From NCBI GenBank assembly GCA_025929585.1, contig JAICPY010000009.1, positions 1 to 64,000 on the forward strand: 64,000 nucleotides of DNA, given 5' to 3'. The position numbers were made by a program, and so were the translations under genes. This document shows positions 33,373 to 41,326 of this stretch, one piece after another. This DNA is from Steroidobacter sp. (GTDB lineage: Bacteria > Pseudomonadota > Gammaproteobacteria > Steroidobacterales > Steroidobacteraceae). Position 1 is the stretch's first letter, and every line of letters begins with the position of its first letter. The notes below the pieces were generated by a model, which ran no database searches, was not told the DNA's origin, and worked only from the letters and a program-made list of their open reading frames with translations.

Positions 33373-35019
33373 TCACACCAACGATCCCGGCTTCGGCACC
33401 CTTACCACGACCGTTCCTGCGATCTTGTCGTGCCAGGCTTGGCGTTCGGGATCGAAGATGATCCAGATGAACCCGAGCAGCACGGCAGCCAAGGACAGGA
33501 AGCAACCCAGCGCGCGAACGATCGAGGTGGCCCAATCGATCTCTCGTCCATCGAGGCGTACGACGCGCAGATTACAAATGATGCCGCCGACAGTGGTGCC
33601 TTTCAGTTTCCACATCAGCGCACCGTAGATCGCAAGCGCGAGCAGCCAGATGTCCCCGGAACCGGGAATCATGTTGGCGATGATGCCTACTAGAATGGCG
33701 TCGATCAGCAGAGCGCCCATCCGAATCAAGAACTCGGCACGGGGCAAGGTGTTGGCGGGTACCGCGAGGTCCGGAGCGAGCCGCGCTTCAGTGCTCGTCG
33801 TTGTGCCGCTGGTGCCGAATGCTTGCACTGTTGGCTCTGTTTCAATCGGCACGCCGCCAGCGGTCGCAAGCGCGGGCTCGGTCGTTCTTCGAGCGCGCGC
33901 TGAAAGCAGTATCGTATAGATGATGACGCCGAGCGCGAGAACGCCCAGCAAGTTGAACACGATAAAGCCCACGACCGGGACCATATACAGGGCGGTAATA
34001 ATGATGCCGCCGACGAGCACCGCAAACGCGGCATGGCCAAACGGCCCGCTCGTCGAGAAGCCGGTAATCCGCCGACCGATTACAGCAAGCACGGCGGTTT
34101 TACCGAACAGACCCGCGATGAACAGCGCGAGGCCGAAGAACGGTACCAAGATGATCCCAACGACGGTGATGCACAGCAGAATGAAGACGACCGGAACGAG
34201 AAATACGCTGATGAGCGCGGTCAACGTCGATTCCCCCGGGTGAGATTCGAGCGTTTGCACACACCGATCGATGGTCTGGCGGAACGCGAGCGATAGCAGC
34301 ACGTAAAAGGCGAGGAAGCCTCCCGCGAGCCACCAAGCCCAGTTGATACCTGCGATCGGCGCAAGTGGACGGCCAAGAAGTAAACATTCCTCGACCCATG
34401 GCCGCAGCCAGCGAAGCTGCACGAAGTCTCCGCCGAAGCTGACCTCCTCGATCCCTCGCGTGACTGTAGCATCAGGATGCCGTCGGATCGTGCCGCCCAC
34501 TGCTACTGCTTCGCCGAAGATTTTCGCTTCAGGACCGAGCTCTAGATTGCCGAATGCCGCAACGACATCGCCATGTATAGGGCTGTTCACATACGTGTCG
34601 CCGAAGACCGAGACAACATCACCGGCAGGCCCGGTGACCTTGGTATCTCCGAAGACCGACACGACACCTTCGCGAACATCGCCTTCGCTGGTGGAGGATC
34701 CGAAAATCGACACCACCGTTTCTGCCGACTCATCGGCAGCCAGATGCGCATCCGCGCCGAAGCGCACGATCGCATTGCGATGAACATGTGAGCGTTCTTC
34801 GTCGTCGCTGTCGGTGGGGTCGGCGTCGGTGTTTGTGCTCTCGCCTGGATCTATTTCAACATCCAATTCGATCGAAGGCTCGGCTGCCTCTGGTGCTTGC
34901 GTTTCGGTCTGCGCAGGTGGAGCAGGCTCCTCCTGAGTCCATCCCTGTCGCGCTACGAAGAGCGATGGCCACATGAGTATCGCGGCGAGGAACACTGCTT
35001 TTGAATTTGTTCTGATCAT
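33373..35019 (-). CDS. Membrane protein with exported beta-helix-like repeats and C-terminal RDD domain
   Basis: Protein of 548 residues. A signal peptide (about 1-28) leads into a Pro/Glu/Asp-rich acidic linker. Residues about 95-195 are short repeats of the VVSVFGDTxV type (VVSIFGSS, VVSVFGDTKV, VVSVFGDTYV, VVAAFGNLEL, AVAVGGTIRR), as in polymer-forming bactofilin-like beta-helices. Four membrane helices follow (about 222-375), then an RDD domain (AEFLIRMGALLIDAILV, MWKLKGTTVGGIICNLRVVRLDG, FDPERQAWHDKIAGTVVV). Its start overlaps the anti-sigma stop. It probably is the output or a partner of the ECF system, placed in the cell envelope; function not known. Confidence 0.78.
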   Translation of the reverse strand: MIRTNSKAVFLAAILMWPSLFVARQGWTQEEPAPPAQTETQAPEAAEPSIELDVEIDPGESTNTDADPTDSDDEERSHVHRNAIVRFGADAHLAADESAETVVSIFGSSTSEGDVREGVVSVFGDTKVTGPAGDVVSVFGDTYVNSPIHGDVVAAFGNLELGPEAKIFGEAVAVGGTIRRHPDATVTRGIEEVSFGGDFVQLRWLRPWVEECLLLGRPLAPIAGINWAWWLAGGFLAFYVLLSLAFRQTIDRCVQTLESHPGESTLTALISVFLVPVVFILLCITVVGIILVPFFGLALFIAGLFGKTAVLAVIGRRITGFSTSGPFGHAAFAVLVGGIIITALYMVPVVGFIVFNLLGVLALGVIIYTILLSARARRTTEPALATAGGVPIETEPTVQAFGTSGTTTSTEARLAPDLAVPANTLPRAEFLIRMGALLIDAILVGIIANMIPGSGDIWLLALAIYGALMWKLKGTTVGGIICNLRVVRLDGREIDWATSIVRALGCFLSLAAVLLGFIWIIFDPERQAWHDKIAGTVVVRVPKPGSLV

Positions 35020-35474
35020 CGAGCAAGTCTCTGACGGTTATCCAGCAAGGCACGGTAAGCCGCGGCGCCGGCGCCGAAGCAAGTCGCATACATCACCGCG
35101 ATGACGCCGAGAACGGCGTATGTCCATTGCGCAGGAATGCTGTTCGAAATCGAGGAGCCGATCGTCATCAATGCTTGCCACAGCGCCAATCCTCGGCTGA
35201 CGCTCATGGGCATTTCCAGATCGACCGCTGTCAACATCCATTCGGGCGCTTCAACTGCAAATGCGATGAGTGCAAGCGAGGCGATCCAAAACGCGATGCG
35301 CGCAGCAGGCGGCCAAGCTTGGAATCCCATCTGCCACCACGCACGCGCTTCGCGTTGTTCGATCTCAGCGAGCACGCGCGCCGCAAGGCTACTGGGCGCC
35401 GATTGCAATGGCTGCTCGCGCAATACGCGGTCCACAAAGCGTTCGAGCGATTTTTCTTGATCGAGATCGGTCAT
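35016..35474 (-). CDS. Putative membrane anti-sigma factor
   Basis: Protein of 152 residues encoded directly after an ECF sigma factor with a four-base overlap, the classic place for an anti-sigma gene. The N-terminal cytoplasmic part (about 1-55) is helical and charged (LERFVDRVLREQPLQSAP, LAARVLAEIEQREARAWW) and would hold the sigma factor. Two membrane segments follow (about 57-75 and 119-143). No zinc-binding HxxxCxxC motif is seen, so it is not a ZAS-type anti-sigma. The role is inferred from position and topology. Its stop overlaps the next gene's start. Confidence 0.72.
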   Translation of the reverse strand: MTDLDQEKSLERFVDRVLREQPLQSAPSSLAARVLAEIEQREARAWWQMGFQAWPPAARIAFWIASLALIAFAVEAPEWMLTAVDLEMPMSVSRGLALWQALMTIGSSISNSIPAQWTYAVLGVIAVMYATCFGAGAAAYRALLDNRQRLAR

Positions 35475-36049
35475 GCTTGTGCCACTTCGTCGGCCGTGAC
35501 GCCGATCCGCTCGAGCGCTTTAGCCAGCGCGGCGCGGCCACGGTGAATGTCCACTTTGACTTTTGCCAAAGAGATCTTCAGCTGTGCGGCGATCTCTTCA
35601 TAAGGCATTTCTTCGAAATGATAGAGCACCAGAGGCAGACGTTGATGTTCAGGCAGGCTGCGTAATGCTTCCTCGATAAGGACGCTGCGCTGAGCTCCGA
35701 GGGTTCCGTCCGCGGTCACTTCCGGTGATGGCAGGCCATCTTGAAAGTCGCCTCCCTCGTCTTCCTCTCCGGTCGCCATCTCGGAGAACAACCGCCACCG
35801 GCGGCGATGGCGCGTGGCATAGTTGAGGCTCAAGTTTCTGGCCACGGTTCGCAGCCAGCCACCCGCGGTTTCGCTAGTACGCAGATTATCGAAATGTTCG
35901 TAGGCCTTGATGAAGACCTCCTGCGCAATGTCCTCCGCCTGTGCCGCATTGCCGGTTATGCGCACGGCGCTGGAGAACACGAGATTCTGATGGGCACGCA
36001 TGAAGCTTGCGAAGTCGTCCTGGCGTTGGCGGATCGTCGAGCTTTTCAC
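35471..36049 (-). CDS. ECF-type RNA polymerase sigma factor (RpoE-like)
   Basis: Sigma factor of 192 residues. Region 2: FMRAHQNLVFSSAVRITGNAAQAEDIAQEVFIKAYEHFDNLRT, with WLRTVARNLSLNYATRHRRR for region 2.4. An acidic linker (EEDEGGDFQDG) precedes region 4: LPEHQRLPLVLYHFEEMPYEEIAAQLKISLAKVKVDIHRGRAAL. It is the first of three overlapping genes (sigma, anti-sigma, RDD protein). It is divergent from the second RND operon. A GTAAC at 36098-36094 upstream on its own strand could be part of an autoregulated ECF promoter, but no convincing -10 partner is visible. Confidence 0.92.
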   Translation of the reverse strand: MKSSTIRQRQDDFASFMRAHQNLVFSSAVRITGNAAQAEDIAQEVFIKAYEHFDNLRTSETAGGWLRTVARNLSLNYATRHRRRWRLFSEMATGEEDEGGDFQDGLPSPEVTADGTLGAQRSVLIEEALRSLPEHQRLPLVLYHFEEMPYEEIAAQLKISLAKVKVDIHRGRAALAKALERIGVTADEVAQA

Positions 36050-36378
36050 TGTCTTGAGGGGCTTTAGTCGCTTAACACCGCAGATTTCGAAAAGTTACAG
36101 ATGGGCCGGCAGCGCGCTCGAGACAGGCCGCGACGCCCGCAAAGCGGAAATTCTCGTTGTAGGTGGTTATTGTCCTCGTTATCTGCAGGTTCATGGAATA
36201 TCCCACTCCATCGACTTGACTACTGGCGTAAAATTTCTTCGGCGACTGCCGTAACCTTTTTCCGCGTAGCGTAGTCATAGAGGGGCAGGGCGCGTCACGG
36301 CCGATTGGACGCGTCTAAAAAGTCGTAGAACCTTAACTATCCAGTGCTGCGCGGTGCGGCGAGAGCGATGGAGTCGTT
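36050..36378. other. Divergent regulatory gap between the ECF sigma gene and the second RND operon
   Basis: No gene is visible. GTAACTTTTC (minus strand, 36098 downward) and GTAACCTTTTTC (plus strand, 36251 onward) face outwards toward the two operons and resemble -35 boxes of ECF promoters. I could not find matching -10 boxes. Otherwise nothing clear. Confidence 0.35.
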
Positions 36379-37665
36379 GTGAACACTCAGGCAAGGCAGC
36401 AACAATCAGTCATGGACACTTCGGAGCCACGGAGTGGAGAGTCTATGGAAGAACGCGATTCGTCCGGGCGCATTGCGGCATTCCCAGGTCGCAGCGGCGA
36501 TATTGACATGTATACACAGTCGCGCCCTGCTGACCGCGGTCAACGCCTCAAGATCATTCTCGTTGCCATCGCGGCGTTGATCGTCGCGGGAGTCGTTTGG
36601 GCTGTGATGCGCGATCCGGCGCCGGCGGCCGCGGATGGGACGCAAACGCCGGTCGCTCCTTTAGAGCTCGCGGCAGTGGACGTCGCGCGAGCTGAACCAC
36701 GCGTGCTCACGCGCGTGCTGCCGCTTTCCGGTTCGATTGCACCCGTTGTGCAAGCCACAGTGAAAGCGAAGGTGAGCGGTGAGGTCGAAGCCGTCACCGT
36801 GCGCGAGGGACAAGATGTTAAGGCAGGCGCGGTGATCGCCCGCATCGACACACGCAATCTCCAAGCCCAATACGAACGAGAGCTTGCAGCGGTCGATAAG
36901 GCGCGTGCCGATCTCGAGCTTGCGACACTCAACCGAGACAAGAATCGTACGTTGCTCGAGCAGAAGTACATCTCTCAGAACACCTATGAGACGACCGAGA
37001 GCGCATATGCAGGCAGCGTTGCCAGCCTGAAGCTCGCCGAGGCGCAAGCGCGGTTGGCAAAGATCAGCTTGGAAGACGCGGTCGTACGCGCACCGTTCGA
37101 CGGCACGATTTCACGGCGTTTGGTAGAGCCGGGCGAAAAAGTATCGCCGGATACCTCGATCGTAACGCTCGTTGATCTGCGCCAGATGTTATTGAGTGCT
37201 GCCGTGCCGGCGGTGGAGATTCCCTCTGTCGAAGTAGGCCAGGTCGCGAAGTTTCGCGTCGGCGGCTTCGGCGATCGAGTGTTCGAAGGCAAGGTTCAGC
37301 GCATCAATCCGATCGCCGAAGATGGCTCGCGAGCCATTAGCGTCTATGTGGCGGTAGCGAACGAAGATCGTGCGCTGAAAGGTGGAATGTTCGCGCAAGG
37401 CTCTTTGCAGCTCACTTTCACCGAGCCTGTACTCTCGGTGCCGCAGCGCGCATTGCGGTACGAGGCGGGAGCGCCGTTTGTATACACATTGCAAGACGGA
37501 AAGATCGCACGCAAACCGGTCGCGCTCGGTATGCAGGTCGAAGGTGAAGGTTTCGCCGAAGTGCGCAGCGGCCTGAGTGCCGGTGAGCGAGTCATCGTGG
37601 CCGACATCGGCGATCGCAAACCTGGCTCCGAAGCGAAAGTCGTAGACGCGGAAGGAAGCCGTTAG
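36379..37665 (+). CDS. RND efflux periplasmic adaptor with membrane anchor
   Basis: Membrane-fusion protein of 428 residues. A 60-residue cytoplasmic lead precedes one helix (about 58-75, IILVAIAALIVAGVVWAVM), so it is anchored by a transmembrane segment rather than lipid. Lipoyl halves are VKAKVSGEVEAVTVREGQDVKAGAV and VVRAPFDGTISRRLVEPGEKV, around a coiled coil (about 158-215). Barrel and membrane-proximal parts follow. The GTG at 36379 has GGAG five bases upstream; the ATG at 36412 is an alternative. It heads a two-gene operon with the RND pump; no outer-membrane factor follows. Confidence 0.87.
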   Translation: MNTQARQQQSVMDTSEPRSGESMEERDSSGRIAAFPGRSGDIDMYTQSRPADRGQRLKIILVAIAALIVAGVVWAVMRDPAPAAADGTQTPVAPLELAAVDVARAEPRVLTRVLPLSGSIAPVVQATVKAKVSGEVEAVTVREGQDVKAGAVIARIDTRNLQAQYERELAAVDKARADLELATLNRDKNRTLLEQKYISQNTYETTESAYAGSVASLKLAEAQARLAKISLEDAVVRAPFDGTISRRLVEPGEKVSPDTSIVTLVDLRQMLLSAAVPAVEIPSVEVGQVAKFRVGGFGDRVFEGKVQRINPIAEDGSRAISVYVAVANEDRALKGGMFAQGSLQLTFTEPVLSVPQRALRYEAGAPFVYTLQDGKIARKPVALGMQVEGEGFAEVRSGLSAGERVIVADIGDRKPGSEAKVVDAEGSR

Positions 37666-37757
37666 GCAAGGTTACGCCGGTCTCTCGTCACCGCCTCCTT
37701 AAGTTTTGCATGCCGAGCGGGAACATACGCCGGACGTATCACGCCTCCTGATTCTTG

Positions 37758-37790
37758 CCGCAGACCGCTAGCCGCAGACCGCGGACCAGG
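37758..37790. repeat. Single-arm word repeat (GCAGACCGCTAGCC class)
   Basis: Tandem CCGCAGACCGCTAG, CCGCAGACCGCGGACC words just upstream of the RND start. They match the right-arm words at 2405-2436. No opposite arm is seen. Confidence 0.55.
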
Positions 37791-37799
37791 ATTTCTCAT

Positions 37800-40700
37800 A
37801 TGTGGATCACTCGCACCAGCATTAATCAACCGGTCTTCGCGACCATGGTCATGCTCGCGTTGGTCGTGCTCGGCCTATTCTCGTATCGACTGCTTCCGGT
37901 CGAGCAGATGCCCGAGGTAAATGCGCCTGAGGTGTACATCAACGTTGCTTATCCGGGTGCATCTCCCGAAGCAATCGAGAACGACGTCATCAAGCCGATC
38001 GAGAACGTCGTCAACTCGGTCAATGGCGTGAAGGATATCTATGCGACCGCCCGCGAAGGATCCGCAAACATCCAAGTGAAGTTCGAGCTCGATGTCGACA
38101 TCGCGACGTCCACTCAGGAGATTCGCGACCGCGTCGCTCAAGTCAAACCATCCATGCCTCGCGAGGTGCGTGACCCATACATTACGCGGGCAAGCACCGA
38201 TGGCAGCCAAGATCCCGTCGTTTCTCTCGCCGTTTATTCCGGCTCGCGAAGCCTGCGCGAAGTCTCGACGCTCGTCGAGCAGCAAGTCGTCAAACGGTTG
38301 GAAAACGTGCCGGGCGTTGGACACATCTGGACCGGCGGCTCCGTCGAACGCCAGGTACAAATCTTCCTGCGCCCCGAAGCAATGCAGAGTTATCGGGTCG
38401 GTGTGGATCAGGTGATTGCCGCGATTCAAGCGGCAAATCAGGACCTTCCTGCCGGCATCATCACGCACGGCGCAAGCGACCAACTAGTACGCGTCGAAGG
38501 CAAGATCAAGGATCCGCGCGGCTTCGAGCGCATCATCGTTGCAAATCAGGGCGGCGCGCCGGTTTATCTACACCAGGTCGCACAAGTCGTCGACGGCGAA
38601 GCGGAGCAGACCTCGATCTCGCGCACCGACGGCAAGTCTTCGGTTTCCATTTACATCTATCGTATTCAGCAGGCGAACGTCGTAGAGGTCGGCAAAGGCG
38701 TCGATGAAGCTGTAAAGGAGCTGAAAGAGCAGCTGCCTGAGGACATCGAGATCTCGACGGTTTGGTCGAACGCAACGTGGGTCGAAGGTTCGCTCGATCG
38801 CGTGAAGAGCACCATCATGGAAGGCGCGTTGCTCACCGTCCTGATCGTATTTCTCTTCTTGCACTCCTGGCGTTCCACCGTGATCACGGCATTGACGCTG
38901 CCGATCTCGGTCATTGCGACGTTCATCGCGCTGCACTTCTTCGGCTTCACGTTGAACTTCATGACGCTGATGGCGCTGTCGTTGTGTATTGGCTTGTTGA
39001 TCGACGATGCGATCGTAGTGCGCGAGAACATCGTACGACATGCCGCGATGGGCAAAGGGCATCGCGAAGCCGCACTCGAAGGCACTCAAGAGATCGGATT
39101 GGCCGTGATGGCCACCACATTCGCGATCCTCGCTGTGTTCGTGCCCGTTGCCTTCATGAGCGGTGCAATCGGACGTTTCTTCCTGCAGTTCGGTATCACG
39201 GTTGCCGTTGCCGTTGCGGTTTCGCTCTTCGTGAGCTTCACCTTGGACCCGATGCTGTCATCCATTTGGCCGGATCCACCCGAGGGCCGCTTACGTCGCG
39301 CGCCTTGGTTGGGCCGAATCATGGAGAAAGTCGAATCAGCTATCGAGGCTGCGCACCGTTTGTATGACGTGATGCTCAGATGGGCGCTAAGTGGGCGGCG
39401 GTATGGAATACCTGGACTCGCGAAAATCGCGCGCAGCCGACCTGCCGCACAAACGAGACCTTTGCCGCGCTGGGCGAGCTTGAGTCCGCGATCGATGCTT
39501 CTGGTACTCGCGGCTTTCACCTTCTTTGGCAGCTTCTTACTCGTGCCGGCAATCGGCGTGGAGTTCGTGCCCGAAGGCGATGACGGCATCATCTTCATGC
39601 GCATGAACACGCCGATCGGCTCGAGCTTGCAGTACACCGACGCGAAGGTGCGCGACGTCGAAGCCGGATTCCGCGAAATCCCTGGAATCGAGACGATCGT
39701 GACGACGATCGGCACGGAGGAAGGACGCAACTACGCTCAAGTGTTGTTGCGGCTCACCGATTTAGAAGAGAAGCCTCGTCCCTCCAAGAAAGAGATCGAA
39801 AAGGAAATTCGCGATCGCATCAATCGCATGGCCGGAATGAAAGTGACCATCGGTAACTTGCCGATCTTCATCTCGGTCCTGGGTCCCGACAACACGAAGC
39901 TCACTGAGTTGTCGCAAGAGCTGATGTCTCGCTTGTCGAAAGTGCCTGGCATCGCCGATCTACAGAGCAGTGAAAAGGGCGCGACTCCGACGATCGCAGT
40001 TCGAATCAACAACGAAATGGCGAGCGACTTAGGTCTTACGACGAGCCGCATCGGCAATGCGTTGCGGCCGTTAATTGCCGGCGATGAGATCAGCACTTGG
40101 CTGGGCCCTGACGGCCAGGATTACCAAGTCATCGTGCAATTGCCGAAGCAGCAGCGTGAGATCACGGCCGATCTGGGCGATCTATACATCAGCAGCACTC
40201 GGGTTGATGAGAATGGCAACGCGAAGCTGGTACCTTTGCGGCAGGTCGCGGATCTAGTGCCGACGACGACGCCCGAGCAGATCAAACGTTTGAACCTGCA
40301 ACGCCGTGTTTCCATCTACGCGAACTCGGAAGGCCGACCGACAGGCGATGTGGGCTCGGATGCCGAAAAGATCGCTCGCGCCATGGAGTTACCGCAAGGC
40401 TATCGAATGGAGGTAGGCGGCGAACAGCAGGAAATGTCGGAGCTCGGCAGCGCAGCGCTCGCCGCCCTAGCGCTCGCTGTCATTTTCATCTACTTCGTAT
40501 TGGCCTCGCAGTTCGGCAGTTTCGTGCAACCAATCGCGATCATGGCCTCACTCCCGTTGTCGTTGATCGGCGTGTTGCTTGCGCTGCTCGTAACAGGCAC
40601 GACGCTCAACATCTTCTCGATCATCGGCTTCATCATGTTGATGGGTCTGGTCACGAAGAATGCGATCTTGCTGGTGGACTTCACGAATCACGGTTTGCGT

Positions 40701-41075
40701 GAAGGTCGCTCACTTCATGATGCGATTTTGGAAGCCGGTCAAGTGCGCTTGCGCCCCATCCTCATGACAACGATGGCGATGATCTTCGGTATGTTGCCGA
40801 TGTCGATCGGCGCCGGCAGCGGTGGCGAGCTGCTCGCACCAATGGGCCGTGCCGTGATCGGCGGGGTGATTACTTCGTCACTCCTGACGCTTCTCATCGT
40901 CCCTGTTCTCTACACCTATATCTACGGCCTCGCACGCAGGATGAAAGCTAGGCGGCACAAAACCACGGTGCAAGAAGCGGAGCCCTCGATGGGCTTCACC
41001 GATCGCAGCACGAGACGCCCCGAGTCGCTGGTCGTGACTCGCGTTCCAGCGCCAGGTGATGGGAAGACATCTTGA
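37800..41075 (+). CDS. RND family efflux transporter (HAE1-like)
   Basis: Inner-membrane RND pump of 1091 residues. I chose the ATG at 37800 (MWITRTSINQPVFATMVMLAL); the frame upstream reads through a word repeat. Proton-relay residues are Asp402 and Asp403 in LLIDDAIVVRENIVRH and Lys953 in GLVTKNAILLVDF. AYPGASPEAIENDVIKPIE and RLRPILMTTMAMIFGMLPM are standard signatures. A longer central cytoplasmic segment (about 525-585, with RRYGIPGLAKIARSRPAAQTR) connects the two halves, and the C-terminal tail is about 40 residues of basic sequence. The N-terminal and helix motifs fit the branch that works with membrane-anchored adaptors. An outer-membrane factor must be supplied from elsewhere, perhaps the OprM-like protein at 22.2 kb (inference). 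Confidence 0.92.
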   Translation: MWITRTSINQPVFATMVMLALVVLGLFSYRLLPVEQMPEVNAPEVYINVAYPGASPEAIENDVIKPIENVVNSVNGVKDIYATAREGSANIQVKFELDVDIATSTQEIRDRVAQVKPSMPREVRDPYITRASTDGSQDPVVSLAVYSGSRSLREVSTLVEQQVVKRLENVPGVGHIWTGGSVERQVQIFLRPEAMQSYRVGVDQVIAAIQAANQDLPAGIITHGASDQLVRVEGKIKDPRGFERIIVANQGGAPVYLHQVAQVVDGEAEQTSISRTDGKSSVSIYIYRIQQANVVEVGKGVDEAVKELKEQLPEDIEISTVWSNATWVEGSLDRVKSTIMEGALLTVLIVFLFLHSWRSTVITALTLPISVIATFIALHFFGFTLNFMTLMALSLCIGLLIDDAIVVRENIVRHAAMGKGHREAALEGTQEIGLAVMATTFAILAVFVPVAFMSGAIGRFFLQFGITVAVAVAVSLFVSFTLDPMLSSIWPDPPEGRLRRAPWLGRIMEKVESAIEAAHRLYDVMLRWALSGRRYGIPGLAKIARSRPAAQTRPLPRWASLSPRSMLLVLAAFTFFGSFLLVPAIGVEFVPEGDDGIIFMRMNTPIGSSLQYTDAKVRDVEAGFREIPGIETIVTTIGTEEGRNYAQVLLRLTDLEEKPRPSKKEIEKEIRDRINRMAGMKVTIGNLPIFISVLGPDNTKLTELSQELMSRLSKVPGIADLQSSEKGATPTIAVRINNEMASDLGLTTSRIGNALRPLIAGDEISTWLGPDGQDYQVIVQLPKQQREITADLGDLYISSTRVDENGNAKLVPLRQVADLVPTTTPEQIKRLNLQRRVSIYANSEGRPTGDVGSDAEKIARAMELPQGYRMEVGGEQQEMSELGSAALAALALAVIFIYFVLASQFGSFVQPIAIMASLPLSLIGVLLALLVTGTTLNIFSIIGFIMLMGLVTKNAILLVDFTNHGLREGRSLHDAILEAGQVRLRPILMTTMAMIFGMLPMSIGAGSGGELLAPMGRAVIGGVITSSLLTLLIVPVLYTYIYGLARRMKARRHKTTVQEAEPSMGFTDRSTRRPESLVVTRVPAPGDGKTS

Positions 41076-41080
41076 GAGTG

Positions 41081-41244
41081 AAGTGATGAGGTGATGAGGG
41101 CAGGTGAGGAGAAGATCCTAATTTTGCTGATCGTCACGCGATCACCTTGTCGACCTATCGTTCATCACGTTTGTAATGACGTCCTTAGACGGTCACTACC
41201 AAAAGGCGTGCTTTCTCCTTTGTGTCGTCATCACCTCATCACGC
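41081..41244. repeat. Mirrored word-repeat element (GTGATGAGG class)
   Basis: Left arm AAGTGATGAGGTGATGAGGG then CAGGTGAGGAG. Right arm at about 41227-41244, GTCATCACCTCATCACGC. The spacer is about 100 bases. It starts within six bases of the RND stop, whose own context is TTGAGAGTGAAGTGATGAGG. Confidence 0.72.
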
Positions 41245-41254
41245 GCTTGACAAT

Positions 41255-41281
41255 AAAAAAAGGGCCGACTCGCGTCGGCCC
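41255..41281 (-). terminator. Rho-independent terminator of the xylanase gene (minus strand)
   Basis: Perfect stem GGGCCGAC (41262-41269) and GTCGGCCC (41274-41281) with loop TCGC. On the minus strand it is followed by seven T (41261-41255). It lies 46 bases past the xylanase stop. The plus side has only two T, so it favours the minus strand. Confidence 0.9.
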
Positions 41282-41326
41282 TTAGCTCTTCTCTCGTCGA
41301 CTTTTGTTCTTGTTTCTAGTCGTTCA

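Noticed and set aside
36251-36276. Firm call of an ECF promoter for the second RND operon
   Set aside because: Only a -35-like GTAACC is visible; no -10 at normal spacing, so left as a finding.
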